Shown: one piece after another, positions 23,126 through 31,264 of the stretch
How the letters are laid out: every line of letters begins with the position of its first letter
Position numbering within the stretch: position 1 is the first letter of the stretch
Source of the DNA: an uncultured Roseobacter sp.
GTDB lineage: Bacteria > Pseudomonadota > Alphaproteobacteria > Rhodobacterales > Rhodobacteraceae
NCBI RefSeq assembly: GCF_947491795.1
Contig: NZ_CANLKW010000011.1
Location: 1-45,727, forward strand
DNA length: 45,727 nucleotides
Direction of reading: 5' to 3'
Translations under genes and position numbers: made by a program
Notes under the pieces: generated by a model
Seen by the model: the letters and a program-made list of their open reading frames with translations, nothing else
Told to the model about the DNA's origin: nothing
Database searches by the model: none

Positions 23126-23995
23126 GTGTTCAGTCCCGGCCTCTGGTAGTTCGGATTGACGATGAATCGATCTGGCTCCGAAGGCTTGGTTTTGCAGATG
23201 ATTTTTTAGGGCCTGAGGCCGCAAGGTGTTCTCAGTCTCCGTACGAAGTTGCAGGCTGCTGAAATGCCCGCCAGGCGGGTGCGAAGTCGGTTTTTGTCCT
23301 TGTAATCGATGCGCGTGGCGTCCGGCCGTCCCCGCCCCCACCGGATCGGCTTTGGGCTTTACCGTCTTCGATCTTGCGTTTCACCCGTTGCATCCGCCCG
23401 TTGGTCCAACGGTAGGTGGGCTTCGTCAGGCAATGTTCAATCCCGTTCGACCATTGCCCTCAGACCAGTGGCAGACAGGGTCTCGCCCTTGCAGATTAGG
23501 TCACAGCGCATTGTCTGAAAAAATACTCTTTTGCGGTTTCAGGGCTGTTCTGCGAACTGAATGCCGTTGTCCCTCACCTGGCAGGGTACGTCCAAGGGAC
23601 AGGCTCCGACAGGGGGTCAGAATGGCATGCACCTGATAAGGCACGTTTTCGAGCGTGTGCTGCAAGAATTCCAAGGCTGTCTTACTGCCCGCTTCCTCGA
23701 CGGGTTGAGTCTCCGCAAATGTGCTTGTGCGCTCAATGCCGACGAACGGGCAAAGCTTGCCCTCAGCTGTGTGGTCCTCGGCGATGTCGATCTGGAAGAC
23801 GCCGATGAAGCAATGCTTGAACTTCTGGCGCTTCGGCTTGTCGCCTGAAACGTCAGGCAACCGGGAAATGCGATGTCGCTGCTGGCACCGATGCAGCACC
23901 AAACGCCTAGGATGCCAGATGGATGGCCGCAAAGCACAAAGACAGCCTTCCAGCAGCAACAATTCATACTGTCTGAATGCGAATATGGTCGTTTC
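23122..23995 (-). pseudogene. Decayed IS481-type transposase
   Basis: Pieces of an integrase-core transposase can be read in order in shifting frames on the minus strand. From about 23995: TTIFAFRQYELLLLEGCLCA, LHRCQQRHRISRLPDVSGDK, IGVFQIDIAEDHTAEGKLCP, FVGIERTS and VPYQVHAILTP. Then, in other frames, NGIEHCLTKPTYRWTNGRMQ (about 23447) and finally EPDRFIVNPNYQRPGLNT with a stop at 23122-23124. The order and wording match the IS481 group with the HIDIAEVxTxEGKLYLFVAIDRTSK core. The second catalytic Asp slot reads Glu (GIER) and the Glu slot reads Gln (WTNGRMQR), and frameshifts are present, so it is inactive. No terminal inverted repeats were identified. Confidence 0.75.
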
Positions 23996-24548
23996 CTGGG
24001 CTTCAGCAGCGTCTTAAGTATCCGGGGCGCCATCGCGATCTTCAGGGTGCTGAAAAGCAAGTTGTTCCTGCTCTGTTTTGGAGTGGGTGCGCTGGCGGCG
24101 ATGCTTTCAGACTGGGGGTGTGGCGCGTACTACTGAACGGGAGAAGCGGCTACTCGCTGTCATCTGACGAATGGAAAGGTTGGGCTCGGAGCGGACGTTG
24201 GCCACACGCCACACCTTCGGCTCCTATTCTGTGCGGTCGACAAAGTCTGCTATGCGGGACAAAGCGCCATTTCACTGCGGTTGCGCCAACGACCGTTTTG
24301 CCACATTCTCGAACTCCAAAAACCCGATAAATTTTCGCACATTGACCTCCTTGGTTGCCCCCTTAACCGCAACATGCACCTAAATCCCGTGATCCAACAT
24401 GCTTCTAATTGACGACTGAGCCATACTCTCGCGAGCAGCCCCGGCCATCGTTTCTTCAAGGTTTACCGCTAGGTCTTTTTCATCTTGCGATACGCGCAGG
24501 TTTTCTGATGTAAAGGCGCTAACACTTCTTTGTTTCCTCTGCCATCTT
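23996..24548. other. Intergenic stretch with repeat fragments
   Basis: No gene seen. The first part may hold the eroded N-terminal end of the IS481-type element. From about 24180 to 24295 the dispersed repeat family recurs (TGGGCTCGGAGCGGACGTTG, then CTATGCGGGACAAAGCGCCA and TGCGCCAACG). Confidence 0.45.
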
Positions 24549-25331
24549 ATGCTCCGCCGAAAATACCGATTAGTAAGTTTTGGAATTGGTGCTTTGCTTG
24601 CAGCATCAATTCTCTGGCGCTTGCCAAGCTTCGCAGTTGATGGGAAAGACTATGATCAGTTTTTTCAGATGATTTCGACGACCGAGGCATGTGAGCCTCT
24701 GATTGGGGAAATCTGTCAAGTCCGGTCAAGTCGCTATATGGAAAGCATACGAATAGGCTTTTTCCACGCGAGCGATGGAGCCAATACTCAAACCGTTCAC
24801 GAACACGTTGAAGAAGTTGTAAAAATTTTACGGGAAAGAGCCAAAATTGACATTTTACTAACGAACGAAAAGCCCAACCTTGTTTTAGTTCTTGCAGACG
24901 ATGAAACTCTAAAAGAAGTGCGCAAGCTCGATCATCCCCTACTAGATGATACATATCTAAATCGATTGAACTCTCAAACTTTATCAGTCGGGGCCTGCGA
25001 AGCACGAATATTTGTCGATCAAAAGTCAGGTCCTTTTGACGAAATACTGAGTGCAATCGTCTTCGTATCAGAACAGAAGTCTGATCATGGGTATCGTAAA
25101 TGCGTCGCTGAAGAAATTGTAAACTCACTGGGCTTGCTAAATGATCCCCTTGGACATGCGTCACTGTTTGACCATCCCGATCATGCGGTTTTCGAACATG
25201 AGTATTTAAACGAAACGACAATTGGTTTCCTTGAATATTTGTATTCAGCCGAGCAGGTATCTCGTCCTTCTTGGAATCTATTTTGGGAAGGGAAAAGGCA
25301 CGCAATATTTCGCAAGATCACGCGCTTATAG
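24549..25331 (+). CDS. DUF2927-like exported or anchored protein
   Basis: 260 residues. The N-terminus (RKYRLVSFGIGALLAASILW) is a signal peptide or anchor. The rest follows the DUF2927 layout seen in Rhodobacteraceae: IRIGFFHASDGANTQTVHEH and a long helix, KPNLVLVLADDE as the NLVV-type strand, a Cys-containing strand CEARIFVDQK, and the C-terminal block CVAEEIVNSLGLLNDPLGHA with SLFDHPDHAVFEHEYLNE, where EE-LG-L-ND is the family signature. Such proteins are suspected metalloprotease-like folds without a proven activity. The sequence is clearly more AT-rich than most neighbours. The ribosome site before 24549 is weak. Confidence 0.7.
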   Translation: MLRRKYRLVSFGIGALLAASILWRLPSFAVDGKDYDQFFQMISTTEACEPLIGEICQVRSSRYMESIRIGFFHASDGANTQTVHEHVEEVVKILRERAKIDILLTNEKPNLVLVLADDETLKEVRKLDHPLLDDTYLNRLNSQTLSVGACEARIFVDQKSGPFDEILSAIVFVSEQKSDHGYRKCVAEEIVNSLGLLNDPLGHASLFDHPDHAVFEHEYLNETTIGFLEYLYSAEQVSRPSWNLFWEGKRHAIFRKITRL

Positions 25332-25426
25332 TGATCATCAACACTAGTTTAAGAGCAGCATTCTCACCGGCCATCCAGAAGACACAGTGCATCATTCGAC
25401 ACTCAGAAGCAGACTCCATTCATATC

Positions 25427-25520
25427 GCAGCATCCGGAACAATGGGCTCAGAGCGGACCTTGGCCCCGCGCCGCATCTTGCCGATACCGGAGTAAGCTTC
25501 CGTTGGCTCGCGGCCCATAG
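25427..25520 (+). repeat. Dispersed intergenic repeat copy (long GC-rich type)
   Basis: CGCAGCATCCGGAACAATGG, GCTCAGAGCGGACCTTGGCC, CCGCGCCGCATCTTGCCGAT, ACCGGAGTAAGCTTCCGTTG and GCTCGCGGCCCATAG align closely with 37363-37456 with few differences and no large gap. The remaining parts of the 361-base gap 25332-25692 show no gene. Confidence 0.7.
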
Positions 25521-25667
25521 ACGACTTTGCGCCGTTGTCGAAACGCTGCGGCGCTGCCCGTAAGAGCGGCCATTCGACGCTGCTGCGAATGCCGGACGTT
25601 GACCAAAAGTCAGCTCTCAAGAAAACGTGCGCTATTGCTGTTGTCAGACCTAAATCTGGCTCCGACA

Positions 25668-25683
25668 TTTGAACGCGTTCAAA
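25668..25683. other. 16-bp perfect palindrome next to the MscS stop
   Basis: TTTGAACGCGTTCAAA lies 9 bases beyond the stop of the minus-strand MscS gene. It could form a short hairpin (6-bp stem, CGCG loop) or be a protein-binding site. No T-tract follows. Confidence 0.4.
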
Positions 25684-25692
25684 ACCGGATGG

Positions 25693-27828
25693 TTATGTTC
25701 CCCGCTCATCTTTGAGATGAAGCGCAGGTGCTGAGCCGTCTTTGCTTTCACCGAAGTATATCGTCTGGTGTGGGTACGGGATTTCGATGCCACGTGCGTC
25801 CAGGACACGTTTGCACAGTTCATTGTACGCGCGTCCAATGCCCCATTGTTTGCCTGGCGCACATTTGATGCGTGCGCGGAGCACAACGGCACTGTCCCCG
25901 AGGGCCTGAACGCCGAACCACTCCAGATCGCCTTCAATGAATTCGCCGTTCTCGCCCGCGCGCAACTGCTGGAAGGCTTCCTGCATAGCTTCACGACCAT
26001 CATCGATGTTTTCGCGGTAAGCGATTCCGAGATCACATACATAATAGGAGAAGTCCTTGACGTAATTTGAAACCATATCGACTGATGAGAATGGGATCAG
26101 ATGCACCGTGCCATTCACATCTCTTAGCGTAATTGAACGGATGGTGAGTTTTTCCGCAGTTCCGGTGGTACTGCCCAAAGTAACCACATCTCCCACATTT
26201 ATCGCGTTCTCGAACTGTATGAAAACGCCCGTGATAATGTCCTGGACGAGCTTCTGCGCACCAAAGCCAATCGCCAGTCCCAATACACCTGCAGAGGCGA
26301 TGAGCGGAGCAATATCAATGCCCATCTCAGACAGAGCGAACATTGAGATGATCACCATCAGCACAATAGTGGCGGCGTTTCGCAACAGCGTCAGAAGTGT
26401 TTTCTCTCTTGAGGTTGGCATGGACCCGTATTCGGGGTTCAGCCGATAGTCTACCCACGACACCAGCGTCAGCCATGCCAGAAAACCAAAGAGCAGGATC
26501 AGGCCGACGCTGACACCTGTGCCAACAGCCCACGTGCCAAAGTCACTCTGTAAGAGACCACTGAAGTCAATGATACCTGCAAAGTCCAGGGCAAACCCCA
26601 GTACGCAGATCGAAATGACTACCCGTATGATACCCAGAATACGGACAAAAAGAGCGTTCACCCGACCTTCCAGTGACGGCATGCGGCTGCTCAGAACCTC
26701 CGGCAAACCCAGCCCCCGGCTGCCAAACCTTGAAAGCCCGCCTGAGGCCAGCAGTCCAAGTGTAATCACCGCGATCACTTGCCCGGTCGTCAGAAGTACC
26801 GGCCATATCAGCCCGTCCGGACGGGCTGCGACGATGATGGCAAGGCCCAGCAGATAGAGGACAACCGGAACATACCAGTTCCGGGCTGCGAAACGGATGA
26901 CACTGGGTTTTTCTTCCGGATTTTCGCCAAGGAACCAGGCCGCAACATCTCTCCTGTTTCTCAGGACAAGCATAAGTGACATGATGATTGCGACAAAAGC
27001 GAGAAGGGTTGATATGCCCCGACCCGCGCTGAAGGAGGCCTGTCGGTTAACGATTGGAACGATCAAAAGCTGCCCATAGCCGATGACAGTGGCAATGCTT
27101 CCCAACCAGAATGACATGTGTTTCGATGCTGCATCTGAAATTGAAACAAAGCGCAGCTCATCTGTGCTGGGCGAAAGGACCGCGCGAAAGAGTACTTTGG
27201 CCAGTCCAACAAGCAGGAACGCATTGAGATAAAGCGACTGCCGGACACCTATCGTTCCGGAATCACCGTGAAGATAAAGTGCGGCCAGATAACCAAGACC
27301 CCAGGCGAGAATGACCACAAAGGCATCCATCAACGTTGTGGCGATTGCGACAGCCAGAGTGCGCAGAAAGTCCCAATCGTGGGCGCGTTCGCCCATGCTT
27401 CGGGAAACCCTCTTTGCGAAATAGCGCAGGACAATATAGCTGATGGTCGTGGCAACAAAGACGACGGCAAGCGCAATCAGTGCGTCTGCCAACGTGGCAA
27501 TCTGATCAGCGTCTAAACTTCCCAATGTTGAAGTTACTGACGTAATACCTGCCAGCGCAGATGCAAATGACCCGGCCGCGGTCTCTACAAAGCCTGACGT
27601 CAGTCGTGCGATTTGACGTCCGAACGACACCCGCTCCTCTGCTTCGGGGGCTGCTTCAGTTGCCGCAGCGACTTCCCTGAGACTGGCAATCAAAGCCTCC
27701 CGTGCGCTGTCGTTTTCCAGAAGGTCGATGAGTTGCTGCGCTTCGGCGACGGGATCCGCTTCCTGGGCAAAAGCCATACCTGAAACGAACATCGTAAAAA
27801 AAGCGAACGCGAAGAGGGCCAAGCGCAT
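25693..27828 (-). CDS. Large MscS-family mechanosensitive channel
   Basis: 711 residues, much longer than the minimal MscS (about 285), similar to YbiO-type channels. A signal peptide (ending SGMAFA-QE) is followed by a periplasmic helical region (30-110), then around ten membrane helices. The MscS core lies near 480-690: the pore helix ASAGVLGLAIGFGAQKLVQD followed by IITGVFIQFENAINVGDVV, then the beta domain (TLGSTTGTAEKLTIRSITLR, TVHLIPFSSV) and the C-terminal alpha/beta cage ending in RGIEIPYPHQTIYFGE. It protects cells against osmotic downshock by releasing small solutes. The start at 27828 has GGAGA at proper distance. Not in an operon. Confidence 0.93.
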   Translation of the reverse strand: MRLALFAFAFFTMFVSGMAFAQEADPVAEAQQLIDLLENDSAREALIASLREVAAATEAAPEAEERVSFGRQIARLTSGFVETAAGSFASALAGITSVTSTLGSLDADQIATLADALIALAVVFVATTISYIVLRYFAKRVSRSMGERAHDWDFLRTLAVAIATTLMDAFVVILAWGLGYLAALYLHGDSGTIGVRQSLYLNAFLLVGLAKVLFRAVLSPSTDELRFVSISDAASKHMSFWLGSIATVIGYGQLLIVPIVNRQASFSAGRGISTLLAFVAIIMSLMLVLRNRRDVAAWFLGENPEEKPSVIRFAARNWYVPVVLYLLGLAIIVAARPDGLIWPVLLTTGQVIAVITLGLLASGGLSRFGSRGLGLPEVLSSRMPSLEGRVNALFVRILGIIRVVISICVLGFALDFAGIIDFSGLLQSDFGTWAVGTGVSVGLILLFGFLAWLTLVSWVDYRLNPEYGSMPTSREKTLLTLLRNAATIVLMVIISMFALSEMGIDIAPLIASAGVLGLAIGFGAQKLVQDIITGVFIQFENAINVGDVVTLGSTTGTAEKLTIRSITLRDVNGTVHLIPFSSVDMVSNYVKDFSYYVCDLGIAYRENIDDGREAMQEAFQQLRAGENGEFIEGDLEWFGVQALGDSAVVLRARIKCAPGKQWGIGRAYNELCKRVLDARGIEIPYPHQTIYFGESKDGSAPALHLKDERGT

Positions 27829-28872
27829 AAAAAGTCTCCAGCCTGTGGTGGGAGATCAACTAACTAGCGCCCTGCGGTGAATTGCACAACCGCACCGGAA
27901 TGTTGGATAATTTCAGAAAAACCGCTGAATAACATAAAGACGTTCCAGATGAATGTTCCAAACACAATCTGTGCATTCGATGTCCGGGATGAGGTGCCGG
28001 GCGTGTGTCAGACGTTACGACGAATTTTCCAACCGACGGAAATCGCTGGCTTCAATTTGATCTGGCAGAACCGGGTTTGAGAGAATAGCTGGGAACAAGG
28101 CTTTCATCTCTGGCAACCCGCAACTTGATTCAGTCAGAAACACGGCCGCGTTGCGAGTTACTGGAAGAAGGCATAGTTCTCAACCTGCGTGACGTGAACC
28201 TCAATCCGGGCGCATCGCCAGAGGGCATTGTTTCCCTGCGTCTGTGGAAAGCACCGCATTTGATCGTCTCAGGAAGCTGATTCAGATACTCGGCCTTGGT
28301 CGGCGCAAGGACCATCAGCTCAAGCCGACGATTGAGCAAGTAGTCTTGCGACGATGCGCACTCAGCTGCTGAATTTTCATCGTGCCAGATGATCTCTCCG
28401 GCGAAGTCGTAGGAAACCGCTGAAATGACGGACGTCGGGCACTCATTTCTGCCAATTATCGAACACATGAATACTTGGGGTGAAACAAACACAAAACAGT
28501 GGCCGTTCGCTTCGACCCATCGAGCAGAAGGCCTAGGCTTGGACGGGCCATCAGAGGCAGTGCGGTATCGAAACAAAACGCGCTCCCTAACTGGACAAAG
28601 AACGTTCCATTGCTGCGATTCAACCTGGAACCTGCATCGTGTTGTGCGGCTCGTCAGAACGGCTGTTCACTGGATCCGCTAGTTCAAGAGGACGGCAAAT
28701 TCACAATTTGCCGGACAGAGCGGGCTTTCGCCGCAGTAGCCCAATGATAGCATATCAAATGGTGAATTGTTTTCTGGAAAACCTGTCATGATCAGTCAGA
28801 TAACATATTGTAATCGATAGGTTGAAAAGGAATGCTTGCTATGCCTCGTATCAGTTTGCCGAACTTGATTAA
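27829..28872. other. Long intergenic stretch; possible remnant of an OmpA-like gene
   Basis: About 1 kb without a clear gene. On the minus strand between about 28400 and 28250, a frame reads IIWHDENSAAECASSQDYLL then NRRLELMVLAPTKA. The Cys-x(n)-NRR-x-E-L spacing is reminiscent of the C-terminal end of OmpA-like peptidoglycan-binding domains, but the rest is unrecognisable, so at most this is a decayed fragment. An interrupted dyad TGCGGT-N10-ACCGCA sits at 27873-27894, near the MscS promoter. Confidence 0.35.
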
Positions 28873-28917
28873 TTTGTTTGAGTATAAGTCTACTGCGGAA
28901 ACTCATACTCAAACAAA
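28873..28917. terminator. 13-bp inverted repeat spanning a stop codon
   Basis: TTTGTTTGAGTAT (28873-28885) and ATACTCAAACAAA (28905-28917) are perfect inverted repeats with a 19-base loop that contains the stop codon (28890-28892) of the minus-strand gene. It could serve as a terminator or transcript-end stabiliser, though no long U-tract follows on either strand. Confidence 0.5.
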
Positions 28918-30605
28918 AGAAGTTTCGTCGCTCCCTGAGAGGTATCAGCAGCGCCAGAGAAGCCTTCTTGTCTGTCTATCTGCGACTCTAAGAACGCGAG
29001 GGTTTCAGGTGACCAGACAGGCTGAAACTCTAGCTTCGTGGCCGCGCCATTGCTGTCCCGCAAAGACATCTCGTTTACCCCATAGTGAACCTCCTGCCAT
29101 TCTCCAGTTTCGACAACAAGATTTGCTTCTGGATCATACGCGTAGCGCTCGAACTGCGCCGATACATCGTATCTGGCTTCACGGTTTCCGTGCCCACCAA
29201 AACGAAATGTAACTGTTGTCCGCTCTGCGTCAGGCTCAGCGGAAATGACGGTAACGTTTGGGCAAGCTGAGAAGTCGTGATTCTTGCGGGTTGCCCATGA
29301 CTTTAACTGCGATGGTGGAACATGACAAAGCCCGTTTGGGTTAGTTCGATAACTACTCAGCCATTTATACACTTTTTTTCTTGATACGCCGAACTCACGT
29401 TCAAATTTCTTTACTTGCACACTTAGCCTGGCAGAGCTCGGAGTTCCGAAAACGCTACCCGTTGGTACTGCTGGACCAAATGCGTTCTGTCCCTCGAGGC
29501 ATGTTGCATTTTTTTTGAGCGACGACCATCCGTTCGAAAAAACCGGGTCAGTTGCTGGCAGGGTCTTTCGTGGAAAACTATATGCGTCCCGAAAATCTGT
29601 AACACATGTATGTCGGGCACTTCCGTCTACGAAACGGACATCGCCCAGCTTCGCAACGCCACCAACAATTCCTGGCGCTTCTTGCAGGGAGAGCTTCTTG
29701 CCTGGGAGTACAGAAACACGCTGACTCTTTGGCTCATTCGGAATCCAGACCTTTGCTGTTTCTGAGTAGATAGGGCGAATGCGTCCAGCGATATCTGGAA
29801 GAACAACAAGCCGAAGCTTCAGAGTAGTGGAAATCGAATCGGTCGCACCAAAGTAGCCACGGGGTCCAGAAGCTTTAGTTGTACGGGTTGCATGTAGCCT
29901 GACTGGCACAATGCTTATGTCATCCCGCTGCTTTTGCTCATCAATCCATGATTGCGGTATCAACAGTTCGGCGGTATTTGGTTCGCCCGTCGAATAGCTC
30001 TCAAATCCCTGATCCTCGCCGCCAATCTCAAGCGCAATGCTCACGGAGGCCTCGGCAATCTCAACTCCAAACCGCGAACCAGTGATGCGAATTTTATGGC
30101 CAAGCGGGCCCGGCTGCGGATGAATCACAAGCCCATCTACGCGGCGCATATAAAAAGGGGCCTCATCGGAAAACGGCAATTGCTCTATCAGCTGCTCGAT
30201 ATCTAGAGCGACTATGTCGCTAAGAGACACAAAGTCAGACCTACTTTCTTCAATCCGATCCAAAGCCGCTTCGATCCGGGCAAACACCTCCTCCTGTTGG
30301 TCATCTAAGCTCCGTAACAATTCACGGGTGTTTCTCCCGGCGACAACCTCAGCTCCGCCGATGGCCATCATTGCTTCGTTACCTGCTTGTATGAGAAGGG
30401 CGTTTCCGCTGTTTTCTCCTTCCACTATGAGGTCCTGAGCTCTTTCTTCGAAGTCCTGCAAAAGGTCATCGATAACGCGTTCTTTGATTTTCTCCAGATC
30501 ATCTGTGACACCAAGGAAGTCCAGCACGCCAGCGTGCGCGGATGTGGAGAAAACAGCCACCAATAACAACACGCAAATATGGATCGCGCTAATCCTTGTC
30601 CACAT
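28890..30605 (-). CDS. Unknown exported protein with N-terminal coiled coil
   Basis: 571 residues, family not recognised. A signal peptide (WTRISAIHICVLLLVAVFST, cleavage at AHA-GV) is followed by a long helical, coiled-coil-like region to about residue 150 (DLEKIKERVIDDLLQDFEER ... EEVFARIEAALDRIEESR). Then come beta-rich segments; HPQPGPLGHKIRITGSRFG resembles an IPT/TIG-like or PKD-like sandwich. Five Cys lie in the second half. The ATG at 30605 has GGAG 9 bases upstream; a TTG five codons earlier is less likely. It is more AT-rich than neighbours and solitary. A 13-bp inverted repeat overlaps its 3' end. Function unknown; an envelope location is inferred from the signal peptide. Confidence 0.65.
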   Translation of the reverse strand: MWTRISAIHICVLLLVAVFSTSAHAGVLDFLGVTDDLEKIKERVIDDLLQDFEERAQDLIVEGENSGNALLIQAGNEAMMAIGGAEVVAGRNTRELLRSLDDQQEEVFARIEAALDRIEESRSDFVSLSDIVALDIEQLIEQLPFSDEAPFYMRRVDGLVIHPQPGPLGHKIRITGSRFGVEIAEASVSIALEIGGEDQGFESYSTGEPNTAELLIPQSWIDEQKQRDDISIVPVRLHATRTTKASGPRGYFGATDSISTTLKLRLVVLPDIAGRIRPIYSETAKVWIPNEPKSQRVSVLPGKKLSLQEAPGIVGGVAKLGDVRFVDGSARHTCVTDFRDAYSFPRKTLPATDPVFSNGWSSLKKNATCLEGQNAFGPAVPTGSVFGTPSSARLSVQVKKFEREFGVSRKKVYKWLSSYRTNPNGLCHVPPSQLKSWATRKNHDFSACPNVTVISAEPDAERTTVTFRFGGHGNREARYDVSAQFERYAYDPEANLVVETGEWQEVHYGVNEMSLRDSNGAATKLEFQPVWSPETLAFLESQIDRQEGFSGAADTSQGATKLLLFEYEFPQ

Positions 30606-30870
30606 CTGTTTTGACTCCAATAGCTATCCTCGGTGACGGCAATTCGTATTCTCAAATTTTGGCAATAACGACTGTAACACTGCAAAAGGCAAAATCAATC
30701 ATTGGGTGGTCAAGTGGCAAAAAGGCGAATCGACACTACGCAGAATTTTGATGAACGTAATATGAAGCAGACCTTCACTCACCTTACAGAATAAAGTAAC
30801 TTGGGCTCTCTAACGTTGTTAGATCCACCGCAGCATATTGCCTTTCCGAGCACAGTCGCTCAGCCAAGAT

Positions 30871-30971
30871 CGGCCCTTACCAGTCATTCATCGTACCCGA
30901 CTGCGCTGCAGTGTAGCTTCGCCGAACCGGCCATTCGCTGCGCCCTCAAAATTCTAGCGCGACCCGGGGTC
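30871..30971 (+). repeat. 101-bp direct repeat, left copy (flanks the 914-residue gene)
   Basis: It starts CGGCCCTTACCAGTCATTCA and ends AGCGCGACCCGGGGTC, and matches 34335-34435 over 101 bases with about five differences and no gap. A second block (30971-31023, GGTGCGGGACAAAGCGCCAG, CTGCACCAATGTCGGCTT) matches 24249-24290 and 36581-36632. Apart from these, the 659-base gap 30606-31264 shows nothing I can assign. Confidence 0.85.
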
Positions 30972-31264
30972 TGCGGTGCGGGACAAAGCGCCAGTTCGCT
31001 GCGTCTGCACCAATGTCGGCTTCGAATGAAGGCGCTCAGTCACAAAATGGTGGATTCTGTCCGCATTCCCGCGCTTCTAAAGATCAGCTACTTCTCCCGG
31101 CCAGAAGCTTCCGGTAAAGGCGGCAGCGTTCTGGACGGCTTCTGAGCCGCTCTAGCCGTGATAAAAGTCCGGAATTTGGACATTGGCGGAAGCTACAACA
31201 AAACGCCAGCTGGTTTTCAAGAACCAAACAGACAAACCGGCGAAGAGAAAGCTGCATGTCTTGT

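Noticed and set aside
24547..25305. 252-codon minus-strand frame opposite the DUF2927-like gene
   Set aside because: The plus-strand product matches the DUF2927 pattern, while the minus-strand product has no domain and a biased composition typical of a shadow frame.
28130..28576. Minus-strand frame with an OmpA-like C-terminal flavour
   Set aside because: Only about 40 residues look familiar; no signal peptide, no complete domain and no start signal. At most a decayed fragment.
30801..31145. Open frame across the repeat region with a product resembling other repeat-derived frames
   Set aside because: The shared peptide arises because the DNA repeat is read in the same frame in several copies; frames break in other copies, so it is not a gene family.
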